Assembly (NCBI GenBank): GCA_973895155.1
Contig: OZ316898.1
Span: 16,306,001 to 16,370,000, forward strand
Length of the DNA stretch: 64,000 bases
DNA from: Marsupella aquatica
Taxonomy: Eukaryota > Marchantiophyta
Reading direction: 5' to 3'
Made by a program: the position numbers and the translations under genes. Below are positions 8,270 to 19,729 of the stretch, in pieces (the first letter of the stretch is position 1; every line of letters starts with the position of its first letter). The notes under the pieces are model-generated. The model saw only the letters and a program-made list of their open reading frames with translations, made no database searches and was not told the origin of the DNA.

Positions 8270-10778
8270 ATTTCAAGGAATCATTCTCAAAATATGAAGT
8301 TTGGTTCGGGTTTACAAAGTGTTTTTGGGTGGCTCATCTCCTAACTCAGGTCTCCCCACTAAACTCAGCTCAATCATCAGGTCAGGTCTCGGCCTCAAGC
8401 TCATCGATGGTTTCCCCCAAGCATTTTGGACACAATTTTAGTCTCCGCCGAGCTTCCTTCACGTCGTCGCTCCTCTTACACTCTTCTTCTTGGCTCTTCT
8501 TCCTTCTCTCCTCAAGTTTCCAGTCCCATAGCAAAAAGAACTTACGGTTGCTATCCTCATACCCCATGGCAACGGACTATCCCTAACCTAAAGATGGATC
8601 CAATCACCGGGTTCCACTCGTTGAATGTAGTCAACTTCCTTATTTTGAATTCACAACACAACATTAAATCTAAGGTGGTCGGGGTGATCCATAACTCAAG
8701 TTGAAACTTCTTTACTAGCTTCATAAAATGGTTTGCTTCTCCTCTTGCTGGCTGCTATTTACCCTGGATTCTCATTAAGTTTTAAATATCAGCCATGGCT
8801 CTCCACCTCTTAACTCTTATTTCTCCTTTTGCACCTCCTTACTCTAAGAATAGGTTTTCAGCTTCTCTCGCCCTCCTGTTTTCAGTCAAAGCTTCAACCT
8901 TTATTTCACAGTCCACATCACATTTACTCCCTTTCAGTCAAAGAGCTTCAAAGCTCCAGCACTTTTCACTCTAAAGTAGTCAAATTCCCCTTTCATCATT
9001 TATCATCCTTGCAAAACTCTTGTTCAGCCTTCATATTCATTGTAGTTTTTCGTTCCTCGTTTAGCTTGTTTCATCCGAGAGCAACTTCCCTCTTCAATTT
9101 CAGCAAACCCGCATCACTCTTGGCCGTGACATCGCTCTCTATTCACCCTTTTTCACCCAACTTTTCCTTTGAATCTCCTTACTCATTTCTCAAACTTCAT
9201 AGTGCCTCAATTTCTTTATTCTACTCCTTTAATTTGCTCTCACTTCGCAGCCTCTGAACCGCCCCTTCACTAAAATCACCTGAATTCACTTCACCTTGTT
9301 TCGCTTTTCTCCCCCGTGGTCTGATCTCTTCTCTTTCAGTATCGCCCTGGGCTCCTTGCGACCTCCGAGGAACTCCTGTCTTCGGTCCTGCGCTCTTGAA
9401 TGTCCATCATTTTCCTTGAAGACTTCAAAATTAATTAAATAAATCCTGCGCGCACTCCTTCTCTGTCTTTTGTTTTCTTCTTGCTTCTGCAACGATATCT
9501 CTTCATTCAATTATCCTCTCAAAGGTCCTTGAGCTCACAAGCGCGCGCCCACCTCCTTGTTTTCTCGTGAGCTTCCACTAACTCCAGCTTCAATCCTTTC
9601 ACGATGTTTTTCTCTGTTCTTTCCTTTCTAGCTTATCACTCTCCTTTGACTAATTGTCTTGTCATCGCAATTCCTGCATCCCACTCCACTGTTTCTCCAA
9701 ATGCCCTTCGTCTGTTCGCGCTTATTCACATTTTAGTCCATCGATTCTCTCCCTTCCTGGTTCACTCGAAATTTGCTTATCATCTCCTGATCGTCTCCTC
9801 GTTCACATTCAAATCCCTCATGATCATTCCTTCCGTTCCGTTTTTCTTTTCTTTACTCACTCCATTACTCAACATCGCCTTGTCACCCGAAGACAAAATC
9901 AGCATCCACCACACCATCTGTTCAGCAATCGACCGTCATTCATTCCTCTCCCCTCGAACCTGCATAGCGCTCTCAACTCTCCCTCGTTTTGCTTCCAAAC
10001 TTCTCTCTAACCTCCGAGCCTTGCTCTGCTATCTCTCTACTTATAATTCTGATTCTCCAAGTCCCTTCCCCCTCCCCGTGCTCCTCTGACTGGTCTACAC
10101 TGCACTTCAATCCACTCTAATCGAATGACCTCTCGCCCGTCATCGCCAGAAATTCTTGTTCTCCTCTTTTCCACTAAAGCTTCTCTTTCCCCAAAAAACG
10201 AACCCCAGTCGCTCTTCTTTGCACTTCCTATCTGTTGAGTCCCTCCCGAGAATCCTTGTAACTGTTCTCCCTCTTTTGGCCATTTTTCCCTTCTTCTGCT
10301 CGATCCTCTTTGACTTCAAATTCCCGTTTTCCTCTTTCAATCTCCATTCAGCCGTTTCCTTCCCTTCCTCCGCTCCACTTCAAACCGACCCTTATGAGAC
10401 GTGCTCTCGGGATGCCACGTGTCTCAACCACAATAATTGTCCTATTTTATTTTTAGTCTAAGCTTCATTTTCTCCTTTTAATTTCAATTCTGTCTTATTG
10501 AACTTTCCACAACAACAAAATTCACACCCAAACTGAATCCCTTCATCAAATATCTTCAACTTAAAATAAGGCCTTCACTTCCCTGCTTCTATTATCCATC
10601 CCGACGACACCGCTAGCCCAAGCTTAAATGCTCCTTATTGACTAGTGATGTCCTAGTCGTGATACTACCTACTTTAGTGTCGTTATGCTAATTATTATGG
10701 ACTACTATGTCCATAGAGCGCGTGCTAAGCACGGATTAGGCCGGATTACTCATTCACCGCCGTGCTGACGGCGTCACA
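8270..10778. other. Pyrimidine-rich non-coding stretch
   Basis: The plus strand is strongly C/T-rich for about 2.2 kb (clearest at 8800-10450), with few purine runs. Open frames here (142 and 161 codons on plus, short Lys/Arg/Glu-rich ones on minus) reflect that bias and match no family I know. The right edge reads ...GACGGCGTCACA at 10778, which on minus would be a TGTGACGCC start like the LTR starts elsewhere. I found no matching left end or 5-bp duplication. It may be an untranslated part of an older LTR element. Confidence 0.4.
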
Positions 10779-10800
10779 CTGAAGGTCCTCAATAACTACA

Positions 10801-12316
10801 TCAGCTTGTGCCGTGCCCATCTTGAATTTGAGAGACTCCTTTTTTCATCTTTTGAGATTGCAGTGAATGGGATGAATATTTCAATTGCTTAAGAGAAATT
10901 GAAGCCTTGGTCACATTTCCGGCTTGGGATCGCTTCAATTTATTTTTCCTTGGATTCAGCGACTCAGATAGATGCTGAATAGCTTCCATTTGAATGACTT
11001 TTGTGCTCGGTTCCTCATCCTCTTCCAGTTCATCTTCTATCGATAGAATAACATCAGCAAGAGAACCAGGAGATTTGGCTATTACCAAACAATCTAATTC
11101 TTCTTCCATTTGAGGATGAAAATAGTCAGGTGTAACAAGTAGGGGGTCAAAGAGTTTATCCTGTTCTGTCATTTGAGCAATAAAGATATATTCTCTATCC
11201 ACCATGGAAGTCAGGCATGTATATTGACAAACCTCATCTTGTAATAGAAATGCCTGACCCGTAAGGAATAGCTTCTGCACTTGAGTTGATGCAACAATCA
11301 CTCGCTCCAGTTTCTCCAGGCTAAAACCTGACTCTCCTCCAATTTGTAGGATACGATCAAAAATGGTAGGGACCGGTCGATTGCGAAACATCTCCAAATG
11401 AGATCTCAATGAATCAAGAATCCATGTACTCTCCAATAAAACTAGTTGTTTACGTTTATGAACCAATGAATTGAGAGTAACAGTTGCTCGACTTGGCACA
11501 AAATCAGTGGTGGAGCTGGTATCAATCTCAATATTTCCAGCAACTAAATTTGATAAGTAGATATCAAGCTGTTCCAAGTAATTGCACTGAAATTGGGTAG
11601 CCCAGCCAGGGAGATTGCCCAGCAACCTAGTTGCTAAGGAGAGATCTTCAACTTTCAAGTCACCATACATCAGAGCAAATGCAAGGAACTCTCTGGTTTC
11701 AGAAGATGAATGATTCCATATTGAATAAACCTGGTGAAGAGAAATGCCTTTTGTTGGTCCAAATGTAGGCAGTCGATGATGGTGGCAAATCGATGCTTTC
11801 TTGAAGCCGTAGTAACTTAAGAAGTCCACCGAGGGTACTACAAACTCAATTAAACGTTGAGTAAACTTTTCCAATCGGTCTGCTTCCACAGCGGAGTCTA
11901 TGCAATTGTTCTTGAGCTGCAATTCGGTTGGCAGCTCCTCCGCCTTTGTTGTACCAATCCTGACTCTCTTCCGGAAGGTAGTTGCTGTTAATGTTGCTCA
12001 GCAAATTCTCGTAAATCGCTAACTCCTTTAAGGATAATCTCATACTTCCTATCCAACAATCCCTTCTAGTTTGTAACTGCAATAGCAATTCTAGCCAAGT
12101 TTTTCTCATTGTTCTTCCATCCTTCGGAAGTCAATGCAGCAAGTTGAAGACGCTCGGCTGTAGAAAGTGAGATTTGATCTGCCGTCATGACTAATGTTTC
12201 CAGTGAGGTTTGTATTGTAGGAATAACTGAACCCTGCACTGACTCCTCTAGCTTTTTCTCCAGCTCCTTTGTTAACGCTTTCAGCCTTTGATTGTTTTGT
12301 TGGAGTGTAGCCTTGT
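10801..12316 (-). pseudogene. Unrecognised protein-coding relic with coiled-coil start
   Basis: On minus, coding-like sequence starts near 12316, possibly just behind a splice acceptor (TTAACTAACAG, about 12355). It gives a coiled-coil segment (RLKALTKELEKKLEES), then an in-frame stop at about 12085. At least one frame change follows before the 373-codon frame 11922-10801. That frame is well composed and contains FGPTKGISLHQVYSIW, LLGNLPGWATQFQ and VKLFLTG-like hydrophobic segments, followed by an acidic EDELEEDEEP stretch. I do not recognise the family. An A6 run near the end (about 10845) could hide a frameshift that would extend the C-terminus. It may be a host gene relic or another retroelement ORF. 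Confidence 0.4.
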
Positions 12317-12339
12317 GCCCCCCCTTAAAGGTGTCACAC

Positions 12340-13640
12340 AGGGCTGTTAGTTAACTTTTGAGCTTATTAATACTTATAATTACCTCTTTCTATGTAATTT
12401 CAATGTAGTTGAAAACTTTAGGCCCTGGTCAACTTTGAACCTAGAAGATTAAATGAGAAGTTAATAGTGATAGTTTTAAGGTAGAATAGCCTTTGTGATA
12501 TTTTAATCAAATCTTTGTAAGTCATGAAAAACTCTGAAATTTTGATGAGTAGATAGATTTTAGATAGAGAAATCTACCCAAGAAAATATCAGACAAAACG
12601 AACATGTCGTTAGGAGGTTAGGGTCATTTTTGTTTCGCATATTAACACTTTGGTTCTTTGACACTGGGAATAGTTTTCTCTTTTTACAATCTTATACTAA
12701 ATTAGCATTTTTAGGTATTTTATTGGTAGACTTAGATTAGTCCAAAAAGTCTGAGTTTTTTCCAGGTAATAGATTATAGATAGAGGAACACACTGGCAAA
12801 ATTTCAGCATGAATGCAGTTCAGGTTAGATTTTTAAAAATCACAAAGAATAGGTGTCTAGTAGTTTTGCCACGGAACCGCTAGGACGTCACTTCACCCGA
12901 TGTATGTACTTACATCGTTCCATGGTAGGTTCCTTACTGCCTTTGAGACACTGTAATTCCTGTGTAACGCCGTTTATGCTAACACAATATACTAGAATTT
13001 CAATATTTCTTGACAAGAATTATATTAGTTTTAAACATCGTTACAATGAATACGTTCTTGCTGACATCGTAATTAACGTCGTGGTTGACGTGGTACAAAA
13101 CGTCTTTATAGGATACGTACATATCGTCACCATGTTCACGTCGTTGGCTGCAACTTTGTTACACCTCGGAGACATGTATCTGTTCTTGTCTTTTGAGGTC
13201 ATGTCAAAATGTAGTTGTGCGTCCTTGAGGAATTCCATCTCCTTGAGGAATTTCACCGTCTGTCCAAGTATCACCGAACACGTAACCAAAAAAATCACTT
13301 CACTCAATTCATACATATCTCTTTGGTGTCTGGATTTGCATTGCATTAAATTGTACACACCAACCCATCTTACCCCTGGTTTTGATCTTGCAGAATAATA
13401 CCAAAAATTGAAGACTTGCGTGTGAAAGAGTGAGCTCAAGTCAATGGCAATGAAATGTCAAGCGATACCATCAGTCTCGAAGCTATCATACATTTAGGGC
13501 ATGTTGCTTGAAATCTGGAAATGCACAGTCATGTGAGACATCGCAAAGCATTATTCACTCTGAGGTTTTACTAAGTAGGTCACGGCTATGGCGCAAGGTA
13601 ATGTAATTAACTGTTAGTATCAAGTTAAAGATGATTTTGA
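12340..13640. other. AT-rich stretch without a supported gene
   Basis: There is no family match on either strand. Frames at 12853-13398 (plus) and 13041-13439 (minus) overlap each other antisense and show no domain. The first half could be intron or upstream sequence of the relic at 10.8-12.3 kb. Confidence 0.5.
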
Positions 13641-13655
13641 ACCACTATCCATCAG

Positions 13656-13887
13656 GTTGAGGGAGTACAAAATAGAGCACTTTACTTTTTGAGCCTATTT
13701 TTGGTTTATTTTAGTAACCTGGATACACCAAGTTGAGGGAGGACAAAATAGAGCACTTCACTTTTAGAGCCTATTTTTGGTTTATTTTAGTAACCTGGAC
13801 CCACCAAGTTTTGCTTCCTGGATTCACCAAGTTTTGCTTCCGGGACAGGCTTCCTCGATCCACCAAGTTTTGCTTCCGGGACAGGGC
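13656..13887. repeat. Tandem repeat, 76-bp unit x2 then about 30-bp unit x3
   Basis: A unit starting GTTGAGGGAG and ending at a CACCAA motif is present at 13656 and again at 13732, nearly identical. Three shorter copies of CACCAAGTTTTGCTTCC follow to 13887. It is non-coding. Confidence 0.85.
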
Positions 13888-14172
13888 GCTTTAAGACAAC
13901 AAGTCACTATGATAACATCCAGACTTCAACGGAATCTTGGAATCTGGAATATAGGCTTGCCATGTGCTCACGGAGAGAAAGAGGGATCCACAGTGTAGGC
14001 TGGTTATGTTCAGTGCAGCACTGCTGAGCTGGAGAAATCAAACACCAACAGCAAGCGTCTCTGCTGCACGGTATGAGTTTGGAACCTCGTGGAGATTCCA
14101 TAGAGAATCACACGACAGACTACTTCCTAGGGATTCGCCAGTCCCTCACTCAGCAAGATATCCAAGGCAGTG

Positions 14173-14385
14173 AAATCACCAAAGATAGAAAGGATTTGCA
14201 AGATACAACAGGCGGGATGTTCATGATCCGGATGTCTGGGTTGAGGACAGCCCAGCGATCAGGGAGGACAGCAAATAAATCACCAAAGATAGAAAGGATT
14301 TGCAAGATACAACAGGCGGGTAGAAGTTCATGATCCGGATGTCTGGGTTGAGGACAGTCCAGCGATCACGGAGGACAGCAAATAC
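14173..14385. repeat. Tandem duplication, about 104-107 bp x2
   Basis: A unit beginning AAATCACCAAAGATAGAAAG starts at 14173 and again at 14277, with only a few substitutions and a 3-base insertion between the copies. The two copies explain the short overlapping open frames here. Confidence 0.9.
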
Positions 14386-15216
14386 ACTGCTGAAAATCAC
14401 GGATCAATGTAGACAAGAATCTACCACAAATGGACCTGGACAGCACAAGTTAACTACAGTAGTTTACCTAACAAGGCCAAGTCTGTTTAGCTGGGCACGT
14501 TTAGACATGTATAAAAGTTCGCAGCTCTCATACAATCCGTATCGTCGGCCATTCATTAGTGTAAGGCGATAAAGGTGGTACTTTTCGAGGACAATTGACG
14601 GATCACAAAGCTCAGGCAAACCAAGTGAGCACAACGACGCCTTCTGGAAGGTTTTGGACAAACGGGCTTAAATTTCAGATTTTCGCACAGCAGTAAATTA
14701 CGTCCACGCCCTTCCAAACGAAAAAGTGATGAGTTGGATAGTAGAGTTGTGTGTGAAATTAACTCTTCCTCGTCACGATTCCTGAACAACCGCGACATGG
14801 AACTCAATGATTCGGTGCCACATCTGTCTAGCTGGGCAGAGCATGAATTTAAGACCAAACAGTTTACATGTAAGGGAGACTAGTAAAGAGTTCGGACAAA
14901 TGTCATCCAAAGACAAGTTTGTTCTCATTACTCGTCGACAAGTCCAATTACATTAACAGTTCAAAGAGGCCCAGAGGGATCCTGTGAAATGAAGTACGCA
15001 AGAACATTAAAAATTTTGCTTCCAACTTTCTAACTTTTAGCAACCTACCTCTGTAATCGAAGCCGGTTAGCTCGAAGATTTTCGACCTTAGTCAGATTCT
15101 CCCCCTCTTAAAAAAGTTTTGTGGTCTTCGCTTGAAAGAAATTACAAGGTCCTGGGAGAACACTCATCTCGGCAGCTTCACAATGCAAGCAAAGTGAAGT
15201 TCCTCAGTTGAGAAAT

Positions 15217-17103
15217 TTAGCTTTTAAGCACTTTGAGGGTCTCGTCAATGTGCTTCTCGGGCTGGAACTGGTTGTTGTAGATCAGCTGCACAGTGCCATT
15301 CTTGTCGAAAACATAGGTCTGTCGTCCAGCTAAACTACCAAAGAAGTCGCTAGGAACTCCCCAGTCCCTTCGCAGCTTGTTGCCTTCGTCGCTGAGAAGG
15401 GTGAATGGAAGTCTGTACTTTGCCTTGAATGCCTGCCATTGCATGAACCAGGGTCAAGACATCACAGCTCATGGTTCCGAGAATCTTCATTTTGTCATCT
15501 GGACCTTCTCCCGGGGGAGCGAAAGAACGAAAGATGTCTCAAGTTTAGAGCAGTCAATAAGTCCAGGGGAAGGGACACAGGGAAAAAGCGCTGTGTTTCA
15601 AATTCCTCTGGCCCAAAAAGAACTTTGGGCAGATTACCCAATGGGACCGGAGATCGTCTTAGATGACCCATTTCGAAGGCAACAGAACCACGACCAATTT
15701 TCCGCGTGATTGAAGAGAGCAAACGTCTTTCTAGCTATTGTCCGGGTAGGCACGTGTTTCCTACGTTAAAGCAGTCTTAAAATGAACGACTTCTAACTGC
15801 AAAAGCTATGAAGGGAGAGCTTCAACACCCTCGTACCTTGTGAGATTCGGGAGTGTCTCCACTGACGCCGACCACTTCAGCACCAGCTTTCTTAAATTTT
15901 TCGTACGAATCTCGGAATGCACAAGCCTGCGCAAGAATATCGACTTGGCCACGATTCAAATATCTCTCCAGCAGAGACTTAAGCCAGGAGTTAAAGAGCC
16001 GTACATTGATGCTTCACGTAACTGGATAGCTACATAGAATCCATAAAGAGTTCCTGACCTCAGAGGAATCATCCTTTCAATGTCCTACTTTGCTCTGTGC
16101 AGGTAACTTCCCGCTACAAGCAACACATATATTACTAAATGCCTCGCAGAATACTGTGAGATATAAGGAACCCATGATCTAGCAGCAAGCCAGGGTCGTT
16201 GCATTACAAGAGCTTCACTGCCATAGTGTATTCAACAGAGAAATAGGCGATGGAAATGTAAAACGCACAACGGCTTCTTGGTGTAATTCCACCGGGTGTG
16301 CGAAAAGGACAACACAAGAAATCAGCAAATTTAGAACTCCAGGCAGTGCAAGATTCAACCACCTGTTTAGTACATCCAGGAGTCTCATCAGCTGGATAAA
16401 AATATAGCACCAAGGGCTTCCCATTAAATTTAGACAGTTCCACTACTTTGCCATCCTGATCCTTCAACTTGGCTGAAGGCAACCTGTCTCCTTTGTTCAC
16501 CTGCAACAGCAATCACAACGGTAGGGGCAAGACTAAGCTCAAGAGAAAATGTAAGACAATACCTCCACTAACAAACCACATGCTCATCACCTTCCCCGAG
16601 AGCACACCTCCATGATCTATACCGAAGACTTACCACAGAAAGAGTACAAATTGAATACCAATGACTTGTCCAAGTATGGCATTAGTACTCGTCCGCGAAC
16701 AGTCCCAGACATGCCAAATCTTTGCTTGGCCGATCTTCCCGAGACAAAGAACCCACAGTCCGGTGACATTCTAAAAAGACTCGGTACATACCAAAAGAGC
16801 AGTTCCCCAAACACAGAAACGAAGCCCACGGCTTAGGAGGGGACTGATGATGCTTACCTTACAAATGGGAGTCAGGGGTTGTGCAGAGACTGGGGCAATA
16901 CGGGCGTGGACAGAGGCAGACACCACAGAAGAAAGATCACTCTTGGCAAAGAAGTCCGCTTGTAAGTAAGAATTGCAGCTGCTGCTCCTGTTAGAGACGA
17001 CAGCTACTGTCCTAGCTCTGCTCTTGGTGGAGCTGCTCAGGGAATTCGTGTTAGGGAAAGAGGCAATGACTGGCAGATCAGTAGCAAGCCTGCAGGTACC
17101 CAT
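15217..17103 (-). CDS. PRXQ: Peroxiredoxin Q, chloroplastic (four exons)
   Basis: This is a thiol peroxidase that reduces peroxides in the chloroplast with electrons from thioredoxin. The exons on minus are 17103-16858, 16500-16363, 15926-15837 and 15432-15217, all phase 0 with GT/AG borders (introns of 357, 436 and 404 bp). They join to 229 residues, close to the usual plant PrxQ length. Exon 1 (82 aa) is Ser/Ala/Arg-rich, as in a transit peptide. Exons 2-4 are the thioredoxin fold: [47 protein letters not shown], then [19 protein letters not shown]. The peroxidatic and resolving cysteines of the PrxQ signature (CTKQAC, five residues apart) are both present, and intron 2 falls exactly between Q and A. 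No disabling change was seen, so this looks like a working gene. Confidence 0.95.
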
Positions 17104-18829
17104 TTTACCCGCTTAGCTCAAAATTTCGGGGCTCCTACACTATCGTAGCAATCTGATTCTCTAGTGAATCGGAGAGCTTCACTCTACTCCACTGCTATGT
17201 GACCACCGCAATACCCTTACAAATTCTCCAGACACGTTCAATGATATACGACAGGCAGCAGCAGCAGGAACAGGAACAGAGATGAGGCAATGGAGACTCA
17301 GAGGTTGCATTCAACGATCGAATTTCAGGGCAGGAGCGATGGACACCTCTCGCTCGCTCGCGCATTACATGATGAACCGAGTGCTTTATGAACTTCCCCA
17401 ACTTGATCCAACGACATGTCGGATCGTCAAGGATTGTGTGGCGGAGATTTGCGCCAAAGGTTGACGAGTGTTAATGCAGTTTGCGTAAGAGAAGGCGGCC
17501 AGCTTGGTGGGGAACAGGATAAGGCGTCCTCGCGTATGGAGGGCCACTAGTGAGAAAGAGACCAACCAAGTCATCCGATATCGTTAGAGCTAGCGTATTT
17601 TTCTAAGGATTTTACTTTTTCGCCAGAGTGGCGAATGTACATTGTGTGAAGGAGAAGATGCTCAAAAGATTCATTATTCAATTATTTTGCTCAGAGTCAC
17701 ATATTACTAGATTTAAGGCTGGCCCAGATCTTCCTAGAGTTAAGGCCATCTTCCTAGATTTAAGGCCGGCTGTTAGATCCTGGCTAATGGGGCCTGCAAT
17801 TTTGTTGAACACTGGCTAATGTGGGCCAAAGATTCTTGGGGAGGTGGAATTTTGTGAATTTTTACCACTAAAAAAATCACTCCTTAGAGCATCTCTAACA
17901 CTTTGTGGGTTTGGCTGAAAGGTACATTATTAATTAGGGCATCTCACACCTGGGATGGTCAATTCCTTTAGCGGAATCTCAGATTGCCCTTAGAGCGCCA
18001 CTGTCCATGACAAAACCTGGATCCACCAGTTTTTGAGACCTTAGAGGAGAGAAATGTGAAAACATGATAAGTCTTGGTCACTTCTCCTTTTATATGGACA
18101 GTGGTGGTTTTACTCCAGTGATGGTCATGGTCACTCATACAGCTACGCACCAGGGGGTAGGGTTTGACCAGTCTCTTGAGGGGCAATATTTATGGAAAAA
18201 CTTTCTACTAACCTGTCCCCTAAACTAACCAATATTTGGCCCGCAAACAAAATTATTTATCAACTCATCTCTATTTTTTATTTGGGTTAGTATTAACTTG
18301 TATAGGGGTTCCTGTTGTCATTTGGTGAGTCACTATTGGCTAGCCTTAATTTGTTGCAACCCCCTTTACCCGTTGCATGGCACAATCGCATGTGCGAGAG
18401 AGGCAAAAACACGTTATCTGCAGGCTAAGAGCATCTCCAGCGTTGCTCGCTGTTGGGCCCGCAACCGCTATTTTCAGGACTTTGCCTCAACTTTTCCCAA
18501 AACCTTCCCCACCAGTACCTCCATCTGATAAATTATCATGGTGACCGCAATAATTTCAACCTGGCAACCTCCAGTTTTTGTGAGAAAGGTGCTGACGTGC
18601 AATGCCCGGACGCTAACCTGAAAAGCGATCAACGGTGATGAAGCCAGCATGCGGCAGCAGCAGGCGGAACCCTGACGACCTGCTTGAAAACCTGCCTCAC
18701 ACCAGAAAACATGCCTCTCACCTAGCATGTTGCAAATCCATGGGATTCGATTTGCAGGAAGTCGAGCTAAGTCATGCAGAATCTCGTGGGCCAAGCTTCA
18801 ATAGTGCAGCTCATACGTGAGCTTGAACA
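17104..18829. other. Upstream region of PrxQ and intergenic DNA
   Basis: The PrxQ promoter should lie just right of 17103. A 60-codon plus-strand frame at 17282-17464 has no recognisable feature. At 17886 and 18427 there are two same-orientation GAGCATCTC(T/C) motifs next to TTA or TAA, like the ends of plant MITE or PIF/Harbinger elements. I saw no inverted partners. The second motif lies upstream of the Harbinger-type gene relic. Confidence 0.4.
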
Positions 18830-19729
18830 ATGATTGCGATGGCACCAATCCGTGGCAAGAAGTATTCAACCAAGGAGCTTAAGCAGGTGTGATAACATGG
18901 TTAAGAAGAAAGGAATAAAGAAAGTGGAAAAATTAAAATTTTTTGCCTTTGAAGCGGGAAGGAAGAACCTTAAATGCTAACAAAACCATTATTGAAAGTC
19001 TAACAACCATTCAAGAGATTAAGAGAAGGAAAAGAGGTTCAACCGGAAGAAAATATTTCTTGGTAAAAAGAAGGAAACCGGACCACGAACCGGAAGCCAT
19101 AAAATCGTCTCCGAACACTATCAAGAACATCTGACACCAGGATCTTGAAGCCGAGGCTACGCTCTTCGTCCTGGGGAAAACCCATAAGCATTGGACTCCT
19201 GACAGTGAGCCGGAATCCCTCTTAAGGCCGAACCGGTTCTTCTCTTCTCACACCTCTCAAAGCTGAACATAGTAAGTTTTGAGCTCCCGAGTGAATAGGC
19301 TTGTCAAAGCAATAGAGAAAGGAGGCTCTTCCCTTCCGGTTGAGGATCTTGGGTCCGGATTATAGGACCATTCTAGTTTCTGTGAGAGAAAGGTATAAGA
19401 GAGCCTTGACCGACTTGTGTGAGGTGGCAGCCTACTCCTACGCTTGGAGGGAAGGCTGGGGATGTGGAGATTGGCGCTAAGGCCCCCTGTTTTGATAGTT
19501 GTCTACTTCCGGGGCTTGAGCCGGTTTCTGAACCGGAACTGAACCGGTGGCATACCGGTTTCTGCTATATCTCGCTTGCTGGACGTTAGTTTTCGCTGAA
19601 AGTGTGCTGAGATGGAGAAGGTTGGCTGATATACGCGACGGAGTAATTATAGAGGCTATATTCACTTCTAGCTCCTACCTTCTGCCTTCACCTGTTCAAA
19701 TCTGTTTGCTACTCCAACTACCAGGCAGT

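Noticed and set aside
8829-10089. Plus-strand frames of 142 and 161 codons
   Set aside because: They lie in C/T-biased DNA that suppresses stop codons. Their composition (Ser/Phe/Leu/Pro) is what the bias predicts.
8246-10778. A fourth solo LTR ending at 10778 with CTGAA duplication
   Set aside because: CTGAA at 8241-8245 is not followed by TG, so the termini are wrong. One matching 5-mer is weak evidence.
10801-12338. LTR starting TGTGACACC at 12338
   Set aside because: No CAGGG-TG left end was found. The reading frame crosses the supposed boundary, and a splice acceptor fits as well.
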